A stretch of DNA of 64,000 nucleotides from Selenomonas sputigena. Its GTDB lineage: Bacteria; Bacillota; Negativicutes; Selenomonadales; Selenomonadaceae. Shown here one piece after another: positions 25,807 through 35,001 of this stretch. Location of the stretch: the NCBI RefSeq assembly GCF_026015965.1, contig NZ_CP110383.1, positions 186,001 to 250,000 of the forward strand, written 5' to 3'. The notes under the pieces were generated by a model. The model saw nothing but the letters and a program-made list of their open reading frames with translations. It did not search any database and was not told the DNA's origin. Position numbers and translations under genes: made by a program. Each line of letters begins with the position of its first letter. Within the stretch, counting starts at the first letter, position 1.

Positions 25807-27642
25807 ATGACTTTGAATCGAATTGTCGTTGTGTCCATGGTGCGCAATGAAGAGGACATCATTGAGAGTTTCGTGCGCTGGCATTGTGCGATTGCAGATG
25901 CTGTGATCGTGCTCGATCATAGAAGTACGGATCGTACAAAGGAAATCTTGTGCGCACTGCGCGATGAGGGTCTGCCTCTTATCCTTACAGAGGCGGAGGA
26001 TATGGCGTATAGGCAGTGGGAATATACGACGGAGCTTGTGGTTCGTGCGTTCCGCGAGTTTTCCGCGGATGTCGTATGCCCGCTAGATGCGGATGAGTTT
26101 TTACTGGCTGATACCGAGGATGTCTTTCAGAGTCGCCGCATTCTGCAAAATTTGGAGCTTGGAGTTTATTATCACTTGGCATGGATTGATCATTTCCTTA
26201 CGCGCCCCGAGGAAGATCGGGACATGTTCCTTCTCGCACGCGACCATGTGCGAGAACGGAGTCCCAGAATGGAAAGCAAGGTTTTGTTGACTCGCAGAGA
26301 CGAGGATATTCCCCTTTGGCTGGAGGGAAGGATGTCCATTGCGCAGGGAAATCATTTCGTGGCGATTCGTGAAAACGGCAGGTCAGTATCTTGTCCGATG
26401 CGCGAAGTAGCAGGACTATACCTTGCACATTTCCCAGAACGCAGCATAGAGCAGATCCTATCCAAAAACATTGTTGGCTGGCTCACGAATGTAGCAAAGT
26501 TTTCCGGCGGAACTGTTATGGCAATCCATTGGCGTCTTATTTTTCAAGCATACCTCGCGCATGAACGGTTCGAAATGTCAACGGCAAGCGATCCCTTACC
26601 GAGTCGGCAGAACGCTTTTCGAGGACGTTTCCCGCTTCGTTTCACACGGGAGGAAGTTCCCGAGCATAAGCTGCTGCGCAACATCATGCTGACGGCGGAA
26701 GGCATTGCGGAGGCCAATGCGCAGAAGGAAGCCGTTCTCCGCATAGTGGAAAGAGATGGTCGAAAGTGTGTAGAACCGCCCGTGGTCAGTGTGCTTATTC
26801 CTTTTTATGCCGACATACAGGCGCTTCGCCTTTCTCTTAGCGATCTTGCTTTGCAAAAATATCCTTTTTATGAATGCATCCTCCTGTGCTTTTCTCCCGT
26901 GGAAAAGGAGCGCCTCCGCGTCCTTGCCGAAGAGGCGGGGATATCGCATCCTATTATTCTGACAGAGGCTGAGGTTCAGCATGTGCCGCAGCATGTCCGT
27001 GGCACCTATGTGCAGTATTTCCTGCCGGACGTTTCCCACAATAGCGCCTGCTTGCAGCAGATGGTGACCTCGCTTGCACTGAACGATGATATTTCTTTTG
27101 TGATGGCGGATGCTGAAGTATCGGAGGGAGATGTTCCTGAGCCGCCCGTTTATTTGGAGTTTGCCACGTATGGACTGCCGTTTTATGTTTTTGAAAGTGA
27201 CGACCTGCGAAAGACAATTCTCAAACAGGGGAAATTTCCTAAAGGCGGCATGTCCGAAGCGCTCTTTCGACGTGAGACGATGGAATCTTGCAATTATCTT
27301 CTAAGAGAACTGCAAGATATGAGTCTGCAAAGGCTTTCTCTATGGCTCTCAATCTTTGAGAAAACAAGCCGCGTCGGCTTCTTTAAGAAAGCGCTCGTTC
27401 AGGTTCGGCGAAGGCTCAGTTCAGAGGAAAAACTCCTTTGCCACATGGAATGGCTATTGTTGCTTGAGCAGGAGATTCAAACGAGAAAACGGGGGATTTC
27501 TTCAGAAGAACTGAAAGTTGCCGTTACGCTTGCCATAGATGGCAACCGCGATGGAATCCTCGCCGTCCGGTCTGGCGTAAGTTCTGGACTTTATGAAGCG
27601 TGCAGCAGACTTCGGTCAGAACTGGCGCAGCAGGTATGCTGA
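25807..27642 (+). CDS. Glycosyltransferase, Glyco_tranf_2_4-like with a second C-terminal GT-like region
   Basis: The 611-residue protein starts with MVRNEEDIIESFVRWH, then ADAVIVLDHRSTDRT and VVCPLDADEFLL, the pattern of the Glyco_tranf_2_4 (PF13704-like) family, with DADEF as the metal/nucleotide site. From about residue 320 a second GT2-like stretch begins (VVSVLIPFYADIQALRLSL) but lacks a clear DXD, so it may be degenerate or a binding domain. The start at ATG 25807 has GGAGGTG. Base composition is less GC-rich than its neighbours, like the array at the window start. A strong terminator follows. Confidence 0.78.
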   Translation: MTLNRIVVVSMVRNEEDIIESFVRWHCAIADAVIVLDHRSTDRTKEILCALRDEGLPLILTEAEDMAYRQWEYTTELVVRAFREFSADVVCPLDADEFLLADTEDVFQSRRILQNLELGVYYHLAWIDHFLTRPEEDRDMFLLARDHVRERSPRMESKVLLTRRDEDIPLWLEGRMSIAQGNHFVAIRENGRSVSCPMREVAGLYLAHFPERSIEQILSKNIVGWLTNVAKFSGGTVMAIHWRLIFQAYLAHERFEMSTASDPLPSRQNAFRGRFPLRFTREEVPEHKLLRNIMLTAEGIAEANAQKEAVLRIVERDGRKCVEPPVVSVLIPFYADIQALRLSLSDLALQKYPFYECILLCFSPVEKERLRVLAEEAGISHPIILTEAEVQHVPQHVRGTYVQYFLPDVSHNSACLQQMVTSLALNDDISFVMADAEVSEGDVPEPPVYLEFATYGLPFYVFESDDLRKTILKQGKFPKGGMSEALFRRETMESCNYLLRELQDMSLQRLSLWLSIFEKTSRVGFFKKALVQVRRRLSSEEKLLCHMEWLLLLEQEIQTRKRGISSEELKVAVTLAIDGNRDGILAVRSGVSSGLYEACSRLRSELAQQVC

Positions 27643-27708
27643 TTGAGGCACTTCCGATGCTTGGAGAAAGAGAGCGGACGATGCTTTGGATATGCATTTT
27701 GTTGCAAT

Positions 27709-27750
27709 GGGTGCATGAAGTTGATAGACTTCATGCACCCGTTTTTTTTT
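27709..27750 (+). terminator. Rho-independent terminator
   Basis: A perfect stem GGGTGCATGAAG/CTTCATGCACCC (27709-27720 with 27729-27740) is followed by G and nine T. It ends the glycosyltransferase transcript and insulates the threonate operon. Confidence 0.93.
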
Positions 27751-27782
27751 GCAGCATAAAGACAATGCGTTTATTTTCTATA

Positions 27783-27811
27783 TTGACAGAAGAAAACGAC
27801 AGCTTTATAAT
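27783..27811 (+). promoter_or_regulatory. Promoter of the D-threonate operon
   Basis: Consensus TTGACA (27783-27788) and TATAAT (27806-27811) with 17-base spacing, 54 bases upstream of the DeoR-type regulator start. Confidence 0.85.
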
Positions 27812-27845
27812 AAGATAACAAAAGATAACAAAATATAAACTAAAT
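27812..27845 (+). promoter_or_regulatory. Candidate operator: direct repeats just after the -10 box
   Basis: AAGATAACAAAAGATAACAA is a tandem direct repeat of AAGATAACAA, followed by a degenerate third unit (AATATAAACT). It covers the transcription start and fits autoregulation by the adjacent DeoR-family repressor. Binding is inferred. Confidence 0.5.
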
Positions 27846-27864
27846 TAACATCAAGGGGGCGCAT

Positions 27865-28629
27865 ATGATTTCGATCGACAGGAAGAAATTTATTCTTGAC
27901 TACCTGCAGCAGAATGAAACGGTCACGAGCAGCGTCCTGGTGCAGGCGCTCAATGTCACGGCCATGACGATTAGCCGTGATCTCAAACAGTTGGAAGAGA
28001 AGGGGCTGCTCGTGCGCACGCACGGCGGAGCCATGCTGCCAAACTACATCGTGGAAGAGACTTCGTATGCGAAGAAGAAGGTGCGCGATATCGAAGTTAA
28101 GCGGCGCATCGCGGAGGCGGCGCTGCGGCAGATCCGTGCGGGTATGACGGTCTTCTTCGATGCAGGCACGACGACGTTCGAGATTGCTGACCGTTTGAAG
28201 AAATCAGCGCCCGCTAATATCACGGTTGTGACGAACGATTTGCACATAGGTGCGCATCTGTATTCTCAAACAGAGATTCGTACCATCCTCTTGGGCGGTG
28301 TCGTCTTGCCGGAGACAGGGGCTGTTGCGGGTGCTATGGCGACGGAGCAGCTTGTGCGTTACGGCATTGATCTCGCCTTTGTCGGCACGTCTGCCGTCAC
28401 GGAGGACTTCTTTCTTGTCGTACCGACGGAGAGCAAGTGCGTGTTCAAGCGGAAACTCCTTGAGATAAGCGAGGTTTCGATACTTGTCGCTGATCGATCG
28501 AAGTTCCGCAAGAAAAAGCTCTATAAGGCGGCTCATATGAGCGAACTGGATCGCGTCATCACGGATTATCCGTTTACGAAGACAGAGGTGAAGAAGGCGA
28601 TGCCGCGTGGAGAAATTATCGCGATTTGA
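27865..28629 (+). CDS. DeoR-family transcriptional regulator of the threonate operon
   Basis: The 254-residue protein has an N-terminal winged helix (RKKFILDYLQQN, TAMTISRDLKQLEEKGLLVRTHGGA, about 6-57) and a C-terminal DeoR sugar-phosphate sensor domain (FFDAGTTTFEIA, VVTNDL, LLGGVVLPETGAVAG). It probably represses its own operon until a phosphorylated four-carbon acid accumulates. It precedes the kinase gene by 27 bases and shares the promoter at 27783. The strong GGGGG ribosome site fixes the start. Confidence 0.9.
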   Translation: MISIDRKKFILDYLQQNETVTSSVLVQALNVTAMTISRDLKQLEEKGLLVRTHGGAMLPNYIVEETSYAKKKVRDIEVKRRIAEAALRQIRAGMTVFFDAGTTTFEIADRLKKSAPANITVVTNDLHIGAHLYSQTEIRTILLGGVVLPETGAVAGAMATEQLVRYGIDLAFVGTSAVTEDFFLVVPTESKCVFKRKLLEISEVSILVADRSKFRKKKLYKAAHMSELDRVITDYPFTKTEVKKAMPRGEIIAI

Positions 28630-28656
28630 TCGGCTTGCCGGGAAGGAGAAGATACG

Positions 28657-29934
28657 ATGAAAGGCGTGATTGTTGCTGACGATCTGACAGGGGCGAATGC
28701 ATCGGGCGTGCTCCTCAAGAAAATTGGACTTAGTGTGAGCAGTCTCTTTCGCCTGACTGGAGCGACAGAGCACAAGGCGGATGTGCTGGCCTACTCGACG
28801 GCGAGCCGCGGATTATCCTCCGAGGAGGCTTTCCGACGTGTCAGAGAAGCCTTTTTGCAGTTGAAGTCGGGTGGTGAATTTTTCAACAAGCGCATTGATT
28901 CGACGCTGCGCGGCAATATCGGAGCGGAGATTGACGGGGCACTTTCCGCCTTGGGCGACGACTTTACGGCGATTGTCGTACCCGCTTATCCCGACTCGGG
29001 ACGCATCGTCGCAAATCGAACGATGCTCGTGAACGGCATGCTTCTGACAGAGTCGGATGCGGGGCGCGATCCGAAGATGCCCGTTGCATCGGATGATGTT
29101 GTAGATCTTGTCGCGCAGCAAACGCGCCACGAGGTGCGATACTTTTCGTTGAAAGATTTGGCGCAGGACGTGGACTCGTTTGCCGCTGCCGTCAGAGAAG
29201 CGGCGAAGGAGGTGCGCGTTCTCGTCTTTGATGCGGTGCGCAATGAAGATGTGCAGAAGATCGCCAAAGCGGTGCTGCAGAGCGGCTGCCGCGTGCTGAC
29301 GGTCGATCCCGGGCCCTTGACCATGCAGTTTGTGTACGAGATGCAGGTGAAGGAAAAGCGCGAACAGAAGGTTTTGCTCGTCATCGGCAGCGTGACGGCG
29401 ACGACGAAGCGGCAGATTGCCGATTTGCTGCAAAAGAGGCGCGTATTCTTTGTCGACATGCGCGTGAAGGAGTTTTTCGAGAAGGAGCGGCGTGAGGCGG
29501 AAATTCGGCGGGTCGTCAATAAGATCTGTGATGCCGTAGACGCTGAAGACGTTCTCTTGCTGACGACGACGCCGCTTTCTGATGAGGGACATCTCGATCT
29601 CAAGGCGACTGCGAAGGCACTCGGTGTCACTCCGGAGGATGTGTCACGCATCCTTTCCGGCACATTGACCGAGGCTGCGGGCGAGATCTTGGAGAAGAGC
29701 GGCAAACTCGAGGGTATTTATTGTTCGGGTGGTGACATCACGATTGCTCTCTTGGAGAAGTTGGACGCCGACGGCATTGAGGTGCGTGACGAGGTTCTGC
29801 CGCTTGCTGTCTACGGGCGCATTCTTGGCGGTCGCCTGCCGAAGCTGCGCATTGTGACGAAGGGGGGGATGATCGGCGGCGATGATGCGATCGGGCTTTG
29901 CTTGGAAAAAATCGCCAAGGATATTGCCCTTTGA
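28657..29934 (+). CDS. dtnK: Four-carbon acid sugar kinase (DUF1537 family), probable D-threonate kinase
   Basis: The 425-residue protein has both DUF1537 halves: N-terminal substrate domain (VIVADDLTGANASG, FFNKRIDSTLRGNIGAE, VVPAYPDSGR) and C-terminal nucleotide domain (GIYCSGGDITIALLEKL, VTKGGMIGGDDAI). Characterised relatives phosphorylate D-threonate or D-erythronate with ATP at O4. Pairing with PdxA2 and a GntP permease points to the D-threonate route, giving DHAP and CO2 after oxidation. Which epimer is used cannot be settled from sequence. A GGAAGGAG site precedes the ATG. Confidence 0.9.
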   Translation: MKGVIVADDLTGANASGVLLKKIGLSVSSLFRLTGATEHKADVLAYSTASRGLSSEEAFRRVREAFLQLKSGGEFFNKRIDSTLRGNIGAEIDGALSALGDDFTAIVVPAYPDSGRIVANRTMLVNGMLLTESDAGRDPKMPVASDDVVDLVAQQTRHEVRYFSLKDLAQDVDSFAAAVREAAKEVRVLVFDAVRNEDVQKIAKAVLQSGCRVLTVDPGPLTMQFVYEMQVKEKREQKVLLVIGSVTATTKRQIADLLQKRRVFFVDMRVKEFFEKERREAEIRRVVNKICDAVDAEDVLLLTTTPLSDEGHLDLKATAKALGVTPEDVSRILSGTLTEAAGEILEKSGKLEGIYCSGGDITIALLEKLDADGIEVRDEVLPLAVYGRILGGRLPKLRIVTKGGMIGGDDAIGLCLEKIAKDIAL

Positions 29935-29965
29935 TGATTCTTGAAAGATAAAAGGAGTTGTGCGT

Positions 29966-30979
29966 ATGGAAAAGAATGTGATGGAAAAACCTCTGATCGG
30001 TGTGCCTATGGGCGATCCTGCCGGAGTCGGTGCGGAGATCACCGTCAAATCTTTGCTCGACAAGAAGGTGACGGATGTTGCGAGGGTCATCGTCGTCGGC
30101 GATAAGGGCACGATGGAGCAAGCAATCGGTGTCTGCGGTGTAAAAGCGCGCATCCATACGGTGGAGGATCCTGCGGCTGCCGTCGATGAGGCGGGCGTCA
30201 TCAATCTTATTGATCTCAAAAATGTCGATATGGCGAAGCTGAAGATGGGCGAAGTCCAAGCGATGTGCGGACAGGCGGCATTTGATTACATCAAGAAGTG
30301 CGTGGAGCTGGCGATGGCGCACAAGATTGATGCGATTGCCACGACGCCGATCAATAAGGAGTCTCTGCGTGCGGCGAAGATTAACTACATCGGACATACG
30401 GAGATTCTTGGCGGACTGTCGAACTCGCGTGATCCGCTGACGATGTTCGAGGTTGACGAGATGCGCGTATTCTTCCTCACGCGTCACATGTCACTGCGCG
30501 ATGCCTGTGATGCCATTACGAAGGAGCGCGTGCTTGAGTATATCCGCCGCTGCACGAAAGCATTGAAGCAGCTCGGCGTTGAGGGAAAGATGGCCGTCGC
30601 GGGACTCAATCCGCACTCGGGTGAGCATGGGCTCTTCGGTTGGGAAGAAGTCAAGGAAATTGCGCCTGCTGTGGAAGAGGCGCAGAAGGAAGGCTATGAT
30701 GTCGTGGGCCCGATCGGTCCAGACTCCGTCTTTCATCAGGCGTTGCAGGGACGCTATCAGGCGGTTCTTTCCCTCTATCACGATCAAGGTCATATCGCGA
30801 CGAAGACGTATGACTTCGAGCGTACGATCGCCGTCACACTCGATATGCCGTTCCTGCGCACGTCGGTCGATCACGGCACGGCTTTCGACATCGCCGGAAA
30901 GGGCATCGTGAGTGCCGTGAGCATGGTGGAGGCGATCCGCCTCGCAGCAAAATATGCCCCGAATTTCAAGCAGGGATGA
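29966..30979 (+). CDS. pdxA2: 4-phospho-D-threonate 3-dehydrogenase (PdxA2 family)
   Basis: The 337-residue protein is a PdxA-family enzyme: [36 protein letters not shown], and metal-site histidines in the [19 protein letters not shown] and [12 protein letters not shown] motifs. PdxA itself oxidises 4-phosphohydroxy-L-threonine in vitamin B6 synthesis; PdxA2 paralogues act on 4-phospho-D-threonate or -erythronate, and the neighbouring DUF1537 kinase and GntP permease favour that role here. ATG 29966 has AAAGGAG upstream; a GTG two codons earlier is less well placed. Confidence 0.88.
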   Translation: MEKNVMEKPLIGVPMGDPAGVGAEITVKSLLDKKVTDVARVIVVGDKGTMEQAIGVCGVKARIHTVEDPAAAVDEAGVINLIDLKNVDMAKLKMGEVQAMCGQAAFDYIKKCVELAMAHKIDAIATTPINKESLRAAKINYIGHTEILGGLSNSRDPLTMFEVDEMRVFFLTRHMSLRDACDAITKERVLEYIRRCTKALKQLGVEGKMAVAGLNPHSGEHGLFGWEEVKEIAPAVEEAQKEGYDVVGPIGPDSVFHQALQGRYQAVLSLYHDQGHIATKTYDFERTIAVTLDMPFLRTSVDHGTAFDIAGKGIVSAVSMVEAIRLAAKYAPNFKQG

Positions 30980-31031
30980 ACGGGGCAGTTCCGCAGAAGT
31001 AATGATTTCATGAACAAGGAGATGAATCCTC

Positions 31032-32396
31032 ATGGCTGCAGAAACGCAAATACTCATAGGTCTTGGCTTTGGTATTGCCTGCTTGATTTTCATGATCATG
31101 AAGACCAAGATTCATACATTCTTGGCGCTGATCTTGGCAACCGTCCTCGTCGGTGTGATCGGCGGCATCGAGTTCAAGCAGATTGTCGCGAGCATCACGA
31201 AGGGTTTCGGCGGTACGCTTGGGAGCATTGGCATCATCATCGGCTTCGGCGTCATGATGGGCCAGCTCTTCGAGGTATCGGGTGCGGCGAAGCGCATGGC
31301 TCTGTGCTTTCTCAAGCTTTTCGGCAAGGGACGTGAAGAAATCGCTATGGCGTTGACGGGCTTCCTCGTCTCCATCCCGATTTTCTGTGATTCGGGTTTT
31401 GTCATCTTGACGCCTCTGGCTAAGGCGATTTCTACAGAAGCGCGCAAGTCGATCGTATCCATCGGCATCGCTCTCGCCACCGGTCTCGTTATCACGCATA
31501 CGATGGTGCCGCCGACCCCGGGACCTGTGGGAGTCGCAGGTATCTTTGAAGTGAGCGTCGGATCCTTGATTCTTTGGGGACTCGTGCTCTCCGTGCCGAT
31601 GCTCATCGGGCCTTTGCTCTTTGCGAAGTGGGCGGGCGAAAGGATTTGGCAGATTCCGACAGCGGATGGCGGTTGGACGCGTGACAGATCGTATACGGCA
31701 TCGAACCAGGGAAGCAGCATCTACGATGACGCGCATCTGCCTTCGGCCTTCATTTCGTTTGCGCCGATCGTCGTTCCGATCCTTTTGATTCTTATTGGTA
31801 CAGTGGCGGCTGCCATGGGGATGAAAGGGCAGATTGCCGATGCCATTCAGTTCTTCGGTACACCGGTTATTGCCGTCGGCATCGGGCTTCTCCTGACGAT
31901 CTATGGTCTGACGGGAAGTCTCGACAGGAAACGCGTGTTGGAAGAAATGGAGACAGGCATCAAGTCGGCGGGCATCATCATCCTCATCACAGGCGGCGGC
32001 GGTGCTTTCGGCATGTTGATCCGCGACAGCGGCGTCGGCACGGTTTTGGCCGAAGCCATGCTGCAGACGAGCATTCCTGCCATCTTGCTGCCGTTCTTCA
32101 TCGCGACGATCGTGCGCTTCATCCAAGGCAGCGGCACGGTGGCGATGATTACGGCGGCCTCGATCACGGCGCCGATTATCGCGAATCTCTCCGTGAACCC
32201 CGTCTTCGCGGCTCTCGCCGCCTGTGTGGGATCGCTCTTCTATTCGTACTTTAACGACAGCTTCTTCTGGGTCGTCAACCGCTCCATCGGTATCACTGAA
32301 GGTAAGGAGCAGCTGCGCCTCTACTCTGTCGCCAGCACGATTGCTTGGGCTACCGGTATCATCGTGCTCCTGATTCTCAACGCGATGTTCGGTTGA
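31032..32396 (+). CDS. GntP-family gluconate/sugar-acid permease
   Basis: The 454-residue polytopic membrane protein has roughly 11-13 hydrophobic segments. GntP features include FLVSIPIFCDSGFVIL, HTMVPPTPGPVGVAG and the C-terminal AACVGSLFYSYFNDSFFWVVNR. It likely imports D-threonate or a similar acid into the cytoplasm by proton symport for the kinase upstream. It is the last gene of the operon and is followed by a terminator at 32419. Confidence 0.9.
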   Translation: MAAETQILIGLGFGIACLIFMIMKTKIHTFLALILATVLVGVIGGIEFKQIVASITKGFGGTLGSIGIIIGFGVMMGQLFEVSGAAKRMALCFLKLFGKGREEIAMALTGFLVSIPIFCDSGFVILTPLAKAISTEARKSIVSIGIALATGLVITHTMVPPTPGPVGVAGIFEVSVGSLILWGLVLSVPMLIGPLLFAKWAGERIWQIPTADGGWTRDRSYTASNQGSSIYDDAHLPSAFISFAPIVVPILLILIGTVAAAMGMKGQIADAIQFFGTPVIAVGIGLLLTIYGLTGSLDRKRVLEEMETGIKSAGIIILITGGGGAFGMLIRDSGVGTVLAEAMLQTSIPAILLPFFIATIVRFIQGSGTVAMITAASITAPIIANLSVNPVFAALAACVGSLFYSYFNDSFFWVVNRSIGITEGKEQLRLYSVASTIAWATGIIVLLILNAMFG

Positions 32397-32418
32397 TATT
32401 TCTGTAGTTTTCATCGAA

Positions 32419-32460
32419 GTCTCCATGCTGCAGTTGATGTGGCATGGAGACCTTTATTTT
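32419..32460 (+). terminator. Rho-independent terminator of the threonate operon
   Basis: The stem GTCTCCATGC/GCATGGAGAC (32419-32428 with 32442-32451) is followed by CTTTATTTTA, 23 bases after the permease stop. Confidence 0.85.
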
Positions 32461-32463
32461 AGC

Positions 32464-32560
32464 GTGAAATCCCAAGAGATCAAGCCGAAGCGCAGATCGA
32501 TTGACTAGGTTTCTGTAACGGCGTACAATGTCCGCAAAGTAGACTTTTGTGCGTGTAGTT
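32464..32560 (+). promoter_or_regulatory. Three-copy structured RNA-like element, copy A (orphan)
   Basis: It has the same two-part fold as the copies at 45628 and 49320. An outer stem (TGAAA...TTTC) encloses a small GC hairpin, and a second long hairpin follows (GTACAA...TTGTGC around TGTCC/AGAC). The last 38 bases of the fold match copy C at 34 positions, with differences in the long stem keeping pairs (including G-U). Unlike the other copies, no gene follows on this strand: there is a GGAGG, a four-codon ORF, and then the terminator at 32631. Confidence 0.65.
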
Positions 32561-32630
32561 TACTGATCATGTGTGTGGTAGTTGCAGGAGGGCGAAGAAG
32601 CTGATGCAGCAGCCATGAAACAGCCCATAG

Positions 32631-32663
32631 AAAAAGCGACCCTTGGGGAAAGGGTCGCTTTTT
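32631..32663. terminator. Bidirectional Rho-independent terminator
   Basis: AAAAAGCGACCCT/AGGGTCGCTTTTT is a near-perfect palindrome with A and T tracts, so it can work on both strands. It closes the short transcript carrying element copy A. Bases 32664-32799 hold no recognisable feature. Confidence 0.9.
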
Positions 32664-32799
32664 GGGAGTGGTCGGGGATTGGGGAAATCCCCTCTGGATA
32701 GTGGTTATGGGGTTTGAGAAGGTTTTAGAAAGCACGGATGAATCGAGAGCGCCGATGGGACGGACTCATCGTTATCCGTGATTTCTTTATGGGGAAGTT

Positions 32800-32829
32800 C
32801 TCGGGGCGGTTCAAGATCCCCGCCCCGAG
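32800..32829 (-). terminator. Hairpin downstream of the rubrerythrin gene
   Basis: CTCGGGGCGG/CCGCCCCGAG forms a ten-pair GC stem ten bases beyond the rubrerythrin stop on the minus strand. The following tract is not T-rich, so it may be a weak terminator or an mRNA-stabilising 3' end. Confidence 0.5.
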
Positions 32830-32838
32830 GGAAAGTCA

Positions 32839-33387
32839 TTACTTATTGCCGAAGTAGCGGTCAAAGAGCCCCTTGAAGCCGCGGCCGTGACGCGCCTCGT
32901 CCTTGCACATCTCGTGCACGGTGTCGTGGATGGCGTCGAGGTTCAGCTGCTTCGCGAGCGTAGCGAGCTCCTTCTTGCCTGCGCAGGCGCCGTGCTCGGC
33001 GTCGACGCGCATCTTGAGGTTCTCCTTCGTGCTGTTCGTCAGAACCTCGCCGAGAAGCTCCGCGAACTTCGCTGCATGCTCGGCTTCCTCGAAAGCGTAG
33101 CGCTTGAAGGCCTCGGCGATCTCGGGATAGCCTTCGCGGTCTGCCTGGCGGCTCATCGCGAGGTACATGCCGACCTCGGAACACTCGCCCGTGAAGTTCA
33201 TGCGCAGGCCTTCGATGACCTTTTCATCTGCGCCCTTGGCGGCGCCGACATGATGCTCGTCCGCATACTGCATGTCGCCCGTCTGCTCGACGAACTTGGA
33301 AGCGGGAGCATGACAGATCGGACACTCTGCCGGAGCCTGGTCGCCCTCGTGAACATAACCGCAAACCGTGCAAACAAACTTTTTCAT
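32839..33387 (-). CDS. Reverse rubrerythrin
   Basis: The 182-residue protein has an N-terminal rubredoxin-type iron site (Cys6, Cys9, Cys22, Cys25) followed by a ferritin-like diiron four-helix domain with ExxH-type ligands ([42 protein letters not shown]). The rubredoxin-first order defines reverse rubrerythrins, which act as NADH-linked peroxide and oxygen reductases protecting anaerobes. It is monocistronic, with its own promoter and a long leader. The ribosome site GGGAGGTAA precedes the ATG at 33387. Confidence 0.93.
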   Translation of the reverse strand: MKKFVCTVCGYVHEGDQAPAECPICHAPASKFVEQTGDMQYADEHHVGAAKGADEKVIEGLRMNFTGECSEVGMYLAMSRQADREGYPEIAEAFKRYAFEEAEHAAKFAELLGEVLTNSTKENLKMRVDAEHGACAGKKELATLAKQLNLDAIHDTVHEMCKDEARHGRGFKGLFDRYFGNK

Positions 33388-33496
33388 TTTACATTACCTC
33401 CCAAAATATCGTGGATGTTTTTCTTTTTCTTGGTAGTGGCTCGCGATTCACCGTGCGGGGGTGTTCCCCCATGTGCTTGTCGCTTGCTGTGCCCTT

Positions 33497-33524
33497 ATTA
33501 TAGGCGAAGCGTCCCAAGAAGGAA
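33497..33524 (-). promoter_or_regulatory. Predicted promoter of the rubrerythrin gene
   Basis: On the minus strand TATAAT (33502-33497) has a weak TTCCTT -35 (33524-33519) 16 bases away. The transcript would carry about 100 bases of leader. Confidence 0.5.
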
Positions 33525-33785
33525 ATATCGAAAAAATGCTAAATAACAAAGATATAGGCATATATCGTGAAATATCTCCGTATATCTCGTGTTTTTATAC
33601 TTTTTCAAAATAAATACTATTGGATAATTATTATTGATAAGAAGTATCGCTATACTTGCGCGAAGCGTTTCAAAAAACGGCGGGCTTGTGGTATGATAGG
33701 CAGAGAAACGACGGAGGGCTTCGGCAAAAAGTTCGGCGCGATGGCTGAGGGACGCGGCGCTCTCCTATGGAAAGGTGTTGCAGCA
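33525..33785. other. AT-rich intergenic region with a probable tsaE promoter
   Basis: This divergent spacer is AT-rich at 33525-33665. TATGAT at 33694-33699 with TTTCAA 18 bases upstream is a candidate promoter for the tsaE operon. An in-frame N-terminal extension of tsaE is open here but has no ribosome site and no resemblance to TsaE proteins, so I treat it as leader. Confidence 0.4.
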
Positions 33786-34295
33786 ATGTTTACGGTGCAA
33801 ACGGCTTCCCCCGAGGAGACGGCGGCGCTCGCCGAGCGCATCGGGGCGCTTTGCCCGGCGGGAACGGTCTTCGCGCTCGCGGGCGATCTCGGCGCGGGAA
33901 AGACGCTCTTCGTGCAGGGATTGGCGCGCGGTTTGGGTTTTTCGGGCGAGGTCACGAGTCCGACGTTCAACTTGATGAACGTATATGAAGGGAAGATGCG
34001 CCTTACGCATTTCGACGTCTATCGCTTGGAGCGTGCCGAGGAGCTTTATGACATCGGCTTCTATGAGTATGCAGACGATTCCGAGGGCGTCGTCGTCGTC
34101 GAATGGTTCGACAAGTTCAGCGAGGAGATGCCCGCAGACTATGTGCGCGTGACGATCGAGCGCGTGGCGTCTTCGTCGGGGGAGGTCGATTCAGAGGAGG
34201 CGGCGGATCGCCGCCGGCTGTGTTTTTCGCTTGTGGGAGTGCAGCTCAAGGAATTTTTTGAGGAGATGAGGGACGTTGTCGATTCTGGCGATTGA
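33786..34295 (+). CDS. tsaE: tRNA t6A biosynthesis ATPase TsaE
   Basis: The 169-residue P-loop protein has Walker A GDLGAGKT (33-40), the SPTFNLMNVY switch region and HFDVYRLE, then VVVVEWFDKF. With TsaB and TsaD it drives transfer of threonylcarbamoyl to A37 of ANN-decoding tRNAs. I start at ATG 33786, which gives normal TsaE length. The gene overlaps tsaB by 20 bases, and the order tsaE-tsaB-rimI-tsaD is a common Firmicute arrangement. Confidence 0.94.
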   Translation: MFTVQTASPEETAALAERIGALCPAGTVFALAGDLGAGKTLFVQGLARGLGFSGEVTSPTFNLMNVYEGKMRLTHFDVYRLERAEELYDIGFYEYADDSEGVVVVEWFDKFSEEMPADYVRVTIERVASSSGEVDSEEAADRRRLCFSLVGVQLKEFFEEMRDVVDSGD

Positions 34296-35001
34296 TACGG
34301 CAAGCTCGGTGTCGAGCGTCGCCGTGGCGAGCGAGGGGAAACTGCAGGCGGAAGTGACGGTTGAGGCGGGGCGCACGCATTCGGAGACGCTTCTTTCGCA
34401 TATCGAGGGGGCGCTCTCCTTCGCGGGCGTCGAGCGCTCGGCTCTTACGGGCGTCGCCGTGGGCATCGGTCCCGGCTCTTTCACGGGGCTTCGCATCGGC
34501 TTGGCGACAGCGAAGGCTATCGCTTACGGTCTGGGCATCCCGCTCGTCGGCGTCTCGACCTTGGCGGCGCTCGCACTCGCCTTCCCCGTGCCGGACGTTC
34601 ATACGCTCGCCCTGATGGACGCGCAGAAGGGAAACGCCTATGCAGGTCTCTACGAGTGGCGTGACGGGAGTTTGCACGAGGTGCGTCCCGTGCGCGTCGC
34701 GCCGCTTGCCGAGGCGATCGCCGAGGCGGCGGACAGGGGAAAGCCTGTATTGCTGACGGGCGAACTCGCCGTGAAGAAGCGGGCGCGTCTCGGAAATTTG
34801 CCCGACAATGTCACGCTCGCGCCCGCGCATCTTCTGACGGCGCGCGCCTCGCACGTTGCATGGCTCGGTATCGCGCGGCTTGCGGCGGGCGAGTGCGATG
34901 ATCCCATGACGCTGGAGCCGTTCTACATTCGGCGCTCGGAGGCGGAGGTGCTTTGGGAAAAGCGTCATGGCAAAGAGAAGACGGAGGGGGCGTCATGCTG
35001 A
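34276..35001 (+). CDS. tsaB: tRNA t6A biosynthesis protein TsaB
   Basis: The 241-residue ASKHA-fold protein has LAIDTASSVSSVAV at the N terminus, THSETLL, and the family hallmark GIGPGSFTGLRIGL. TsaB scaffolds and activates TsaD in the t6A complex. Translation starts at a TTG (34276) inside the end of tsaE, with a GAGG site upstream. It overlaps rimI by seven bases. Confidence 0.94.
   Translation: MSILAIDTASSVSSVAVASEGKLQAEVTVEAGRTHSETLLSHIEGALSFAGVERSALTGVAVGIGPGSFTGLRIGLATAKAIAYGLGIPLVGVSTLAALALAFPVPDVHTLALMDAQKGNAYAGLYEWRDGSLHEVRPVRVAPLAEAIAEAADRGKPVLLTGELAVKKRARLGNLPDNVTLAPAHLLTARASHVAWLGIARLAAGECDDPMTLEPFYIRRSEAEVLWEKRHGKEKTEGASC

Noticed and set aside
31008-32426. Minus-strand open frame under the GntP permease
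   Set aside because: Low-complexity Arg/Asp-rich shadow of a conserved membrane protein gene.
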